Source: Candidatus Dadabacteria bacterium
GTDB lineage: Bacteria > Desulfobacterota_D > UBA1144 > Nemesobacterales > UBA2774
Direction: 5' to 3'
NCBI GenBank assembly: GCA_030632765.1
Contig: DAOVUC010000123.1
Location: forward strand, 1 to 5,589
DNA length: 5,589 nucleotides
Shown here: positions 1 to 5,589 of the stretch, one piece after another
How the letters are laid out: each line of letters starts with the position of its first letter
Numbering within the stretch: the first letter of the stretch is position 1
Made by a program: the position numbers and the translations under genes
Notes under the pieces: model-generated
Seen by the model: only the letters and a program-made list of their open reading frames with translations
The model's database searches: none
What the model was told of the DNA's origin: nothing

Positions 1-494
<494 letters not shown>

Positions 495-527
495 ATTTAA
501 AGATACCCATTAAAACGGACTATCTGC

Positions 528-556
528 TTGACTAAAAATTTATAGTTATATAATAT
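528..556 (+). promoter_or_regulatory. Sigma-70-type promoter for the sdh operon
   Basis: The -35 hexamer TTGACT (528-533) and the -10 hexamer TAATAT (551-556) are separated by exactly 17 bp of AT-rich DNA. Each is close to the TTGACA/TATAAT consensus. Transcription would start near 562-564, giving a leader of about 78 nt before the ATG at 641. This is the best promoter match in the window. It suggests the sdh genes can be transcribed independently of mdh. I found no clear operator around it. Confidence 0.7.
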
Positions 557-640
557 AACAAGCCGATTATCCATTGTTTTTGTTGCCAAGTCAAACATTA
601 AAATATTCAATAGTTGAGATAAGTTAAGGGAGAAATTGCA

Positions 641-1372
641 ATGGCAAACGGGACTGCCCAAAACTCTATAACATTAAGAACTGACGCTTGGTGGATATCA
701 CCACTAATCACAGCTATAGTGCTTGGATCCTTTGGTATCTATTCCACATGGCGCGCATTTTCAAATGTAGATTTTTTGGTGCAGCCTTATCTGTCACCTT
801 TTTATTCACCCTACATTCTTGCTTCATGGTGGCCTTTTTCTCCAGCGCTACTAATACTCTGGGCTCCTTTAGGGTTTAGAGCAACATGCTACTATTACAG
901 AAAAGCGTATTACCGTTCCTTCTTTTTGGCACCTCCCGGATGTGCGGTTAAACCGCTGGCTAAAGAAGGTTCTTATACAGGAGAATCTAAGTTCCCGTTC
1001 ATTATTCAGAATATTCACCGTTACTTTTTCTATGCAGCGGGGGTTGTTCTTTTCTTCCTATGGGTAGATGCATTTCACGCTCTTTGGTTTGCAGATGGTT
1101 TCGGCATAGGATTAGGAACAATCATTTTATTCGTCAATGTATTGCTTTTATCAATGTATTCGCTTTCTTGTCACTCCTTCCGCCACCTAGTTGGAGGGAA
1201 GTTAGATGTTTTCTCCAAGTGCCCAACCCGTTTCAGACTTTGGGAGAAGGTTAGCGGCTGGAATGAAAATCATATGCTTTGGGCATGGGTTAGCTTATTC
1301 AGCGTAGCACTTGCAGATCTATATATCTTCCTACTTGCAAAAGGAATAATTACCGACGTGAGGTTCATATAA
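641..1372 (+). CDS. sdhC: Succinate dehydrogenase membrane anchor, Sdh1-like, probable Rieske-type
   Basis: This 243-residue integral membrane protein probably anchors SdhAB to the membrane and passes electrons to quinone. Hydrophobicity read by eye gives five helices at about residues 18-38, 66-82, 127-149, 155-176 and 212-234. Notable residues are C83 in CYYYRKAYYRSFF, C101 in APPGC, H126, H146 and the cluster SCHSFRHLVGG (C177, H178, H182). The CYYYRKAYY...PPxC and CHSxRH patterns match what I remember of the mycobacterial Sdh1 anchor, reported to hold a membrane-embedded Rieske-type [2Fe-2S] centre. C83, C101, H178 and H182 are therefore candidate ligands; the exact assignment is inference. 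It does not resemble the short three-helix SdhC/SdhD pair of E. coli, and no separate SdhD is present. The start is supported by AAGGGAG at 626-632, 8 nt before the ATG. Its TAA abuts the sdhA ATG. Many annotations would call it hypothetical; its position directly before sdhAB is the strongest argument for the role. Confidence 0.82.
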   Translation: MANGTAQNSITLRTDAWWISPLITAIVLGSFGIYSTWRAFSNVDFLVQPYLSPFYSPYILASWWPFSPALLILWAPLGFRATCYYYRKAYYRSFFLAPPGCAVKPLAKEGSYTGESKFPFIIQNIHRYFFYAAGVVLFFLWVDAFHALWFADGFGIGLGTIILFVNVLLLSMYSLSCHSFRHLVGGKLDVFSKCPTRFRLWEKVSGWNENHMLWAWVSLFSVALADLYIFLLAKGIITDVRFI

Positions 1373-3100
1373 ATGGAAAGGTTTGAGACACATACACATG
1401 ATGTAATTGTTATAGGAGCTGGGGGTGCAGGTCTTAGAGCTGCAATTGAAGCCTCGGCGCAGGGAGCCTCTGTCGGGCTTGTCTGTAAATCACTACTTGG
1501 AAAGGCACATACGGTTATGGCTGAGGGCGGAGTAGCGGCATCCCTTGGTAATGTAGACTCTAAGGACAACTGGAAAACGCATTTTCATGACACCATGCAT
1601 GGCGGCAAAATGCTCAACAACTGGCGCATGGCTCAGCTACACGCACAGGAAGCACCGGAGCGTGTGAGGGAGCTTGAGCACTGGGGAGCACTTTTTGACC
1701 GTACCAAAGAAGGGGATATTAACCAGAGGGCTTTCGGTGGACATACATGGAAAAGACTTGCCCACGTTGGCGACCGTACCGGGCTCGAGATGATACGAAC
1801 ACTTCAGGACAGAGGTATTCATACTGGAGTGGATGTATATATGGAATGCACTATTACACATATACTTAAAGATGGGGACCGGATATCCGGAGCATTCGGA
1901 TATTGGAGAGAAAGTGGAAGATTTGTTCTTTTTAATGCTAAATCTATCATCCTTGCTACAGGTGGCATAGGTAAATCATATAAAGTTACATCCAACTCCT
2001 GGGAGTACACTGGAGACGGCCACGCGCTTGCCTATGAAGCTGGAGCTGATCTTATAGACATGGAATTTGTACAGTTTCATCCCACCGGAATGGTCTGGCC
2101 TCCAAGCGTAAAAGGAATCCTCGTTACAGAAGCTGTAAGAGGCGAGGGCGGTATTCTTACAAACAGGAATGGCGAGAGGTTTATGGAAAAATACGATCCC
2201 GAAAGAATGGAGCTATCCACAAGGGACGTAGTTGCAAGATCTATCTACACTGAGGTGCAGGAGGGACGTGGTTCTCCCCATGGAGGAGCTTTCCTCGATA
2301 TATCCCATAGGGGAGCTGAATATGTTAAAAAGAAACTCCCAAGTATGTACCATCAATTTATGGAATTTGCAGAGATAGACATAACCAAAGAGCCTATGGA
2401 AGTTTACCCAACCACTCATTATATAATGGGGGGCGTGAGGGTTGACGCTGAAACTGCACAAACCACAGTGAGGGGATTGTTCGCCTGTGGAGAAGTTGCG
2501 GGGGGCATGCACGGAGCAAACAGGCTTGGAGGAAACTCTTTGTCCGATCTTTTAGTATTTGGAAAAAGGTCGGGAACAGGAGCGGCGGATTACGCAAGTA
2601 AAATAAAAGATAACGAACTCAAAATAAATGACATAGATATTGAGGGCGCAGTAAAAGAGATGCTCACACCTTATGAGAATGCTGAGGGGGAGAACCCGTA
2701 TACGATTCACCAGGCCCTACAAGAGGCTATGGGTGATTTTGTAGGAGTATTCAGAACAAAAGATAAACTCCATGAAGGAATAGAAGAAATAAATATTCTC
2801 AAGGAGAGAGCGTCCCAGCTCAAAATCGAAGGATCGAGAATGTTCAATCCGGGATGGCACCTCTGTAAAGACCTTAAATCAATGCTCATAGTATCTGAGG
2901 CAATAGCCAGATGCGCGCATCAGCGTGAAGAGAGTAGAGGAGCTCACAGCCGTGTAGATTTCCCCCAATATAATGACGAAAAATGGGGCACAGTAAATTC
3001 GGTAATCTCAAAAGATAACGGCGACATGAAATTAAGCACATCACCTCTCCATCAAATGCCGGAGGAATTAAAGAGGATTGTAGAGGGAGGGTATGAATAA
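1373..3100 (+). CDS. sdhA: Succinate dehydrogenase flavoprotein subunit
   Basis: This catalytic subunit oxidises succinate to fumarate (or could run in reverse) at the cytoplasmic face of the membrane. It has 575 residues against 588 in E. coli SdhA, so it looks full length. The N-terminal FAD-binding motif VIVIGAGGAGLRAA covers residues 11-24. H46 in KAHTVMAEGG is the expected site of covalent FAD attachment. Active-site residues are all present: H236 in QFHPTG, T252/E253 in LVTEAVRGEGG, R284 in STRDVVARS (the proton-transfer arginine, R286 in E. coli), H349 in PTTHYIMGG and R384 in GANRLGGNS. The C-terminal block ESRGAHSRVDFP (from residue 520) is the family's helical/C-terminal signature. 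The ATG follows the sdhC stop with no gap. Its ribosome binding site, GTGAGG (1358-1363), lies inside the end of sdhC, so translation is probably coupled. Sequence alone cannot tell succinate dehydrogenase from fumarate reductase. Neighbouring mdh and sucC favour the oxidative TCA role. Confidence 0.97.
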   Translation: MERFETHTHDVIVIGAGGAGLRAAIEASAQGASVGLVCKSLLGKAHTVMAEGGVAASLGNVDSKDNWKTHFHDTMHGGKMLNNWRMAQLHAQEAPERVRELEHWGALFDRTKEGDINQRAFGGHTWKRLAHVGDRTGLEMIRTLQDRGIHTGVDVYMECTITHILKDGDRISGAFGYWRESGRFVLFNAKSIILATGGIGKSYKVTSNSWEYTGDGHALAYEAGADLIDMEFVQFHPTGMVWPPSVKGILVTEAVRGEGGILTNRNGERFMEKYDPERMELSTRDVVARSIYTEVQEGRGSPHGGAFLDISHRGAEYVKKKLPSMYHQFMEFAEIDITKEPMEVYPTTHYIMGGVRVDAETAQTTVRGLFACGEVAGGMHGANRLGGNSLSDLLVFGKRSGTGAADYASKIKDNELKINDIDIEGAVKEMLTPYENAEGENPYTIHQALQEAMGDFVGVFRTKDKLHEGIEEINILKERASQLKIEGSRMFNPGWHLCKDLKSMLIVSEAIARCAHQREESRGAHSRVDFPQYNDEKWGTVNSVISKDNGDMKLSTSPLHQMPEELKRIVEGGYE

Positions 3101-3832
3101 ATGTCAGTAGCCAAACTTAGAATATACAGGGGAGATTCAGACGGGGGGCAGGAAGTTGAATACGAGGTGCCGGTTGAAGAAGGTACGGTTGTATTGGACG
3201 CTATCCACTTTGTACAGGCCAATTACGACGGGGATTTAGCGGTAAGATGGAACTGCAAAGCGGGCAAGTGCGGCTCTTGCAGCGCGGAGATAAACGGTAT
3301 GCCCAAGCTTACCTGCAAGACCAGGCTTGACACACTTCCGCTCGATAAACCTATTACTGTTCATCCGCTAAAAACATTCCCTATAATTAAGGACTTGGTA
3401 ACTGATGTATCCTGGAACTACGAGGTCAGAAAGAAAATTCCACCATTTAAATATCCTGAAGATACTGATTGGAAAATGCAGCAAGTTGATGTTGAACGAA
3501 GCCAGGAGTTCCGCAAATGCATTGAGTGTTACTTATGCCAGGATGTATGTCATGTACTAAGAAACCATAACAAGAAGAATGAGTTCTTCGGCCCACGCAT
3601 GATGATTAAAATTGCCGAGCTTGAAATGCACCCTCTAGACATAGAGGACAGAAAGGAAATGCTAAGAGAGGCTGCAGGCATAGGGTATTGTAATATTACA
3701 AAGTGCTGTACCGACGTATGTCCTGAAAGCATACACATTACAGACAACGCAATCATTCCTTTAAAAGAAAGAGTTGCAGACACTTATTTTGATCCGCTTC
3801 AGTGGATAATCGCTAAAGTTAAGGGAAGCTGA
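3101..3832 (+). CDS. sdhB: Succinate dehydrogenase iron-sulfur subunit
   Basis: This 243-residue subunit carries electrons from the SdhA flavin to the membrane anchor through three iron-sulfur clusters. The N-terminal ferredoxin-like domain has C52, C57, C60 and C72 (WNCKAGKCGSC, then LTCKT) for the [2Fe-2S] cluster. By analogy with E. coli SdhB, C140, C143, C146 and C207 would bind the [4Fe-4S] cluster, and C150, C197 and C203 the [3Fe-4S] cluster. The second motif reads CIECYLCQDVCH, with His where E. coli has Ser/Pro-type residues. The third reads CNITKCCTDVCPE, with an extra cysteine at C202. This wording, plus the AELEMHPLD segment at 172-180, is close to the mycobacterial Sdh1 iron-sulfur subunit as I remember it, and agrees with the type of anchor upstream. 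The ATG abuts the sdhA TAA. GAGGGAGG (3083-3090), inside sdhA, is the ribosome binding site, 10 nt upstream. The gene ends in TGA, the only TGA stop among the complete genes here. Confidence 0.96.
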   Translation: MSVAKLRIYRGDSDGGQEVEYEVPVEEGTVVLDAIHFVQANYDGDLAVRWNCKAGKCGSCSAEINGMPKLTCKTRLDTLPLDKPITVHPLKTFPIIKDLVTDVSWNYEVRKKIPPFKYPEDTDWKMQQVDVERSQEFRKCIECYLCQDVCHVLRNHNKKNEFFGPRMMIKIAELEMHPLDIEDRKEMLREAAGIGYCNITKCCTDVCPESIHITDNAIIPLKERVADTYFDPLQWIIAKVKGS

Positions 3833-3844
3833 TAATTCTGCCCA

Positions 3845-3874
3845 TTTTCAACTAATACTTTTTTAACTAATACT
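3845..3874 (+). repeat. 15-bp tandem direct duplication before sucC
   Basis: Two adjacent 15-bp units, TTTTCAACTAATACT (3845-3859) and TTTTTAACTAATACT (3860-3874), differ at one base. They fill half of the 57-bp gap between sdhB and sucC and end directly against the sucC ribosome binding site. The pattern fits replication slippage. It could also be a paired binding site, but nothing else supports that. Confidence 0.8.
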
Positions 3875-3880
3875 AAGGAG
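3875..3880 (+). promoter_or_regulatory. Ribosome binding site fixing the GTG start of sucC
   Basis: AAGGAG lies 9 nt before the GTG at 3890. No in-frame ATG occurs close upstream, so this site decides in favour of the GTG start. Confidence 0.8.
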
Positions 3881-3889
3881 ACTATTAAA

Positions 3890-5050
3890 GTGAACATACA
3901 CGAGTATCAGGCAAAGGAGCTGCTTTCTAAATATGGAGTTGCTGTCCCTATGGGAAAAGTTGCTTCTCATGAGGATGAGGCTGAATATATAGCAAAAGAC
4001 CTTAATGTAGAGAAATTCGTTGTTAAAGCCCAGATACATGCCGGAGGAAGAGGAAAGGGCGGAGGTATTAAGGTTGCGAATATGCTAGAAGAAGTAAAGC
4101 GCCTCGCGTCTGAGATTTTGGGAATGCACCTTGTTACCCCACAAACCGGGCCCGAAGGGAAATTAGTCAGGAAAGTACTTGTAGAAGAAGCCTCGAAGAT
4201 AGCAACGGAGCTCTATCTAGGAATGGTAATAGACAGAGCTACTGAAAACATAGTCATAATGGCAAGCCAAGAAGGCGGGATGGAAATAGAAGAAGTAGCC
4301 CAGACTAATCCAGAGAAAATACTCAAAGAATACATAGACCCCACAGTTGGGTTACTACCCTACCAATGCAGGAAGATAGCTTATTTTCTCGGACTAAAGG
4401 GGAAGACTGTTAATAAAGCGGTAAAATTGATTCTTGGTTTATATAAAGCATTTATAGATAACGATTGTTCACTTGCTGAGATTAATCCTCTGATAATTAC
4501 CAATGAGGGTGAGGTATATGCGCTTGATGCTAAAATGAATTTTGACGATAACGCGTTGTTCAGACATCCTGACATTGAAAAAATGCACGATCCTACAGAA
4601 GAAGACCCAACTGAGCTTGAAGCAAAGAAGTGGGGTATAAGCTACGTAAAACTAGACGGTAATATTGGATGTTTAGTTAACGGTGCCGGGCTTGCTATGT
4701 CTACGATGGATATTATCAAACATCACGGTGCTGAGCCTGCTAACTTCCTTGACGTTGGCGGTGGCGCTACAGCAGAGCAAGTACTCCAAGCGCTAAAAAT
4801 GATCCTTAGCGACCCTAATGTGAAAGCTATTTTTGTAAACATATTCGGTGGTATCATGAAGTGTGACACAATAGCAGAGGGTATTATTAGTGCCGCAAAA
4901 GAAGTTGGAATAGAAGTACCGTTAATCGTAAGACTAGAGGGAACAAATGTAGAGCTTGGACGGAAATTACTCTCAGAATCAGGACTAAACATCATTACCG
5001 GCTCAGATATGAGAGAAGCTGCCGCAAAAGCTGTAGAAGCTGCTCAATAA
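3890..5050 (+). CDS. sucC: Succinyl-CoA synthetase (ADP/GDP-forming) beta subunit
   Basis: SucC pairs with SucD to convert succinyl-CoA to succinate, coupled to ATP or GTP formation, in the cytosol. The protein has 386 residues against 388 in E. coli and looks complete. The N-terminal ATP-grasp domain (about 1-240) opens with [12 protein letters not shown], which aligns with E. coli from its first residue and confirms the GTG start. K46 and the glycine-rich loop AGGRGKGGG (51-59) bind nucleotide phosphates. E197 and N199 in AEINPL and D213 in ALDAK match the E. coli Mg-ligand region at identical numbering. The C-terminal CoA-ligase domain (about 245-386) has [14 protein letters not shown] (257-270), [10 protein letters not shown] (285-294), [11 protein letters not shown] (316-326) and LEGTNVELG (349-357). 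Whether ADP or GDP is used cannot be read with confidence. With only 57 bp and no terminator after sdhB, it is probably in the sdh operon. SucD, normally encoded directly downstream, is absent from the window. Confidence 0.97.
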   Translation: MNIHEYQAKELLSKYGVAVPMGKVASHEDEAEYIAKDLNVEKFVVKAQIHAGGRGKGGGIKVANMLEEVKRLASEILGMHLVTPQTGPEGKLVRKVLVEEASKIATELYLGMVIDRATENIVIMASQEGGMEIEEVAQTNPEKILKEYIDPTVGLLPYQCRKIAYFLGLKGKTVNKAVKLILGLYKAFIDNDCSLAEINPLIITNEGEVYALDAKMNFDDNALFRHPDIEKMHDPTEEDPTELEAKKWGISYVKLDGNIGCLVNGAGLAMSTMDIIKHHGAEPANFLDVGGGATAEQVLQALKMILSDPNVKAIFVNIFGGIMKCDTIAEGIISAAKEVGIEVPLIVRLEGTNVELGRKLLSESGLNIITGSDMREAAAKAVEAAQ

Positions 5051-5112
5051 AGCAGATTAGAAAGACAAAAACTGCTTCCGACAAATTGTTTATTAACAAC
5101 ATACTACGTTGC

Positions 5113-5148
5113 TGTAAACATAAGTAATTATTGCATTTATAGTTTACA
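5113..5148. repeat. AT-rich inverted repeat between sucC and the sigma factor gene
   Basis: The left arm TGTAAACATAA (5113-5123) is complementary to TTAT-A-GTTTACA (5137-5148): 11 base pairs with one bulged A at 5141 and a 13-nt loop. The outer seven pairs, TGTAAAC/GTTTACA, are perfect. There is no following T-run, so it is a poor intrinsic terminator. It could be a regulator-binding site or a weak mRNA stem. It ends 19 bp before the TTGACA hexamer. Confidence 0.55.
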
Positions 5149-5167
5149 ACTTTCCCGCTTTAACCCC

Positions 5168-5195
5168 TTGACATTTCTCCGATGATGATTAGTTT
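5168..5195 (+). promoter_or_regulatory. Tentative promoter for the rpoH-like gene
   Basis: A perfect -35 hexamer TTGACA (5168-5173) is present, but the best -10 at 16-17 bp spacing is only TAGTTT (5190-5195). That would start transcription at about the ribosome binding site (5201-5206), leaving almost no leader. Either the promoter is weak or activator-dependent, or the hexamer is there by chance. The bases before it (CCCTTGAC) recall a sigma-32 -35 element, but no CCCCAT-like -10 follows. Confidence 0.3.
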
Positions 5196-5200
5196 GTGAA

Positions 5201-5206
5201 AAGGAG
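5201..5206 (+). promoter_or_regulatory. Ribosome binding site of the rpoH-like gene
   Basis: AAGGAG lies 7 nt before the ATG at 5214. It is strong and ideally spaced, and it supports this start even though the frame is interrupted 37 codons later. Confidence 0.75.
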
Positions 5207-5213
5207 ACATACA

Positions 5214-5589
5214 ATGAATACACTAGCTTTAAGAGAACCGTTAAACGTATTTCTTAAAGAAATTGAAAAATACCCCGTACTTAGTAAAGAAGAGGAATAT
5301 AAGATTGCTGTAGCTTATTACGAGTAGAAAGACCTAGAGGCGGCAAATACACTTGTTGTATCTAACCTCAGATTTGTCGTAAAAATAGCTTCTGAATATC
5401 TTTCATACGGATTTCCTCTATCGGACCTTGTACAAGAGGGAACGATGGGTCTAATGAAAGCAGTAAAGAAATTTGACCCATATAAGGGATACAGACTTAT
5501 TTCTTACGCGGTTTGGTGGATACGTGCGGGCATTCAGAATCATATAATGAAATTCTGGAGCCATGTAAAAATAGGTACTACACAGGCCC
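5214..5589 (+). CDS. rpoH: RpoH-like (sigma-32 family) sigma factor, 5' part, interrupted by in-frame TAG
   Basis: This is a sigma-70 family factor of the heat-shock RpoH group, which directs RNA polymerase to stress-response promoters. The window shows 125 codons of a gene that usually has about 280-300. Residues 1-37 ([20 protein letters not shown]...) form region 1.2. After the TAG at codon 38, the same frame continues with [20 protein letters not shown] (region 2.1), [20 protein letters not shown] (region 2.2), then [24 protein letters not shown] (regions 2.3-2.4) in continuous order, and VKIGTTQA at the edge. [12 protein letters not shown] and [11 protein letters not shown] favour RpoH over RpoD or RpoS. 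Apart from the TAG there is no frameshift or gap, and conserved positions are intact. The gene may therefore be freshly inactivated, decoded by readthrough, or hit by a sequencing error; the sequence cannot tell which. The first in-frame ATG after the stop (5445) would drop region 2.1 and is unlikely to rescue function. The remainder lies beyond the window. Confidence 0.85.
5325..5327 (+). other. In-frame amber codon in the rpoH-like gene
   Basis: TAG stands between GAG and AAA, GAC in the frame starting at 5214. The corresponding position in E. coli RpoH is in the poorly conserved stretch just before DLEAA, so the residue normally there is variable. A single change from AAG, CAG, GAG or another sense codon would produce it. 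No start codon with a good ribosome binding site follows closely in frame. Confidence 0.9.

Noticed and set aside
501..525. Possible stem AGATA...TATCT after mdh
   Set aside because: Five AT-rich pairs with a 15-nt loop and no T-run do not make a credible terminator.
583..611. Second promoter candidate TTGCCA...TTCAAT before sdhC
   Set aside because: The -10 matches poorly, and the promoter at 528-556 is far better.
1270..1569. Antisense open frame of 99 codons across the sdhC-sdhA junction
   Set aside because: It overlaps two well-supported genes on the other strand and shows no protein-like motif.
2213..2512. Antisense open frame of 99 codons inside sdhA
   Set aside because: It lies wholly opposite a strongly conserved coding region, has no recognisable motif, and its composition is that of a reverse-complement shadow.
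3093..3110. Tiny frame ATG AAT AAA TGT CAG TAG overlapping the sdhB start
   Set aside because: It encodes only five residues and is out of frame with sdhB. Spacing from the GAGGGAGG site (2 nt) is too short to favour it over the ATG at 3101.
4723..4995. Antisense open frame of 90 codons inside sucC
   Set aside because: It is the complement of the conserved CoA-ligase domain, with no independent support.
5050..5077. Possible terminator after sucC (AAGCAG...CTGCTT)
   Set aside because: The stem has only six pairs around a 16-nt loop and no T-run follows.
5086..5099. Small hairpin TTGTT-TATT-AACAA
   Set aside because: Five AT-rich pairs are expected by chance in DNA of this composition, and no function is suggested.

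Overview
The window reads as a stretch of a chromosomal TCA-cycle gene cluster from a moderately AT-rich bacterium, followed by the start of a heat-shock-type sigma factor gene. All genes are on the + strand. Their order is mdh (3' part only), a five-helix membrane anchor, sdhA, sdhB, sucC and an rpoH-like gene cut by the right edge. Strong AGGAG-type ribosome binding sites, a near-consensus sigma-70 promoter and an RpoH-type sigma factor point to a Gram-negative-type bacterium. Proteobacteria, Desulfobacterota or a related uncultured lineage would fit, but the taxonomic guess is inference only.

Bases 1-494 are the C-terminal half of an LDH-like malate dehydrogenase. The 146-bp gap after it (495-640) holds a promoter, TTGACT-17 bp-TAATAT (528-556), so the sdh genes probably have their own transcription start. 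Bases 641-3832 encode a three-subunit succinate dehydrogenase: anchor, flavoprotein and iron-sulfur protein. At both junctions the TAA stop directly abuts the next ATG, with no intervening base. The anchor and the iron-sulfur subunit resemble the mycobacterial Sdh1 type. In that type, as I recall, a single anchor subunit carries a membrane-embedded Rieske-like [2Fe-2S] centre in place of heme b. A 57-bp gap containing a 15-bp tandem duplication leads to sucC (3890-5050, GTG start), the beta subunit of succinyl-CoA synthetase. No sucD follows it within the window.

Bases 5051-5213 are non-coding and hold an 11-bp inverted repeat, a perfect TTGACA hexamer and a ribosome binding site. They precede an rpoH-like reading frame at 5214 that is well conserved to the window edge but has an in-frame TAG at codon 38 (5325-5327).

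Together the enzymes convert succinyl-CoA to succinate (SucC with a SucD encoded elsewhere), succinate to fumarate with electrons passed to quinone (Sdh), and malate to oxaloacetate (Mdh). No fumarase is visible. I see no wholly new system, mobile element, RNA gene or CRISPR array. The two observations most worth following are the amber codon in the sigma factor and the Cys/His pattern of the anchor subunit. No gap between genes exceeds 165 bases.
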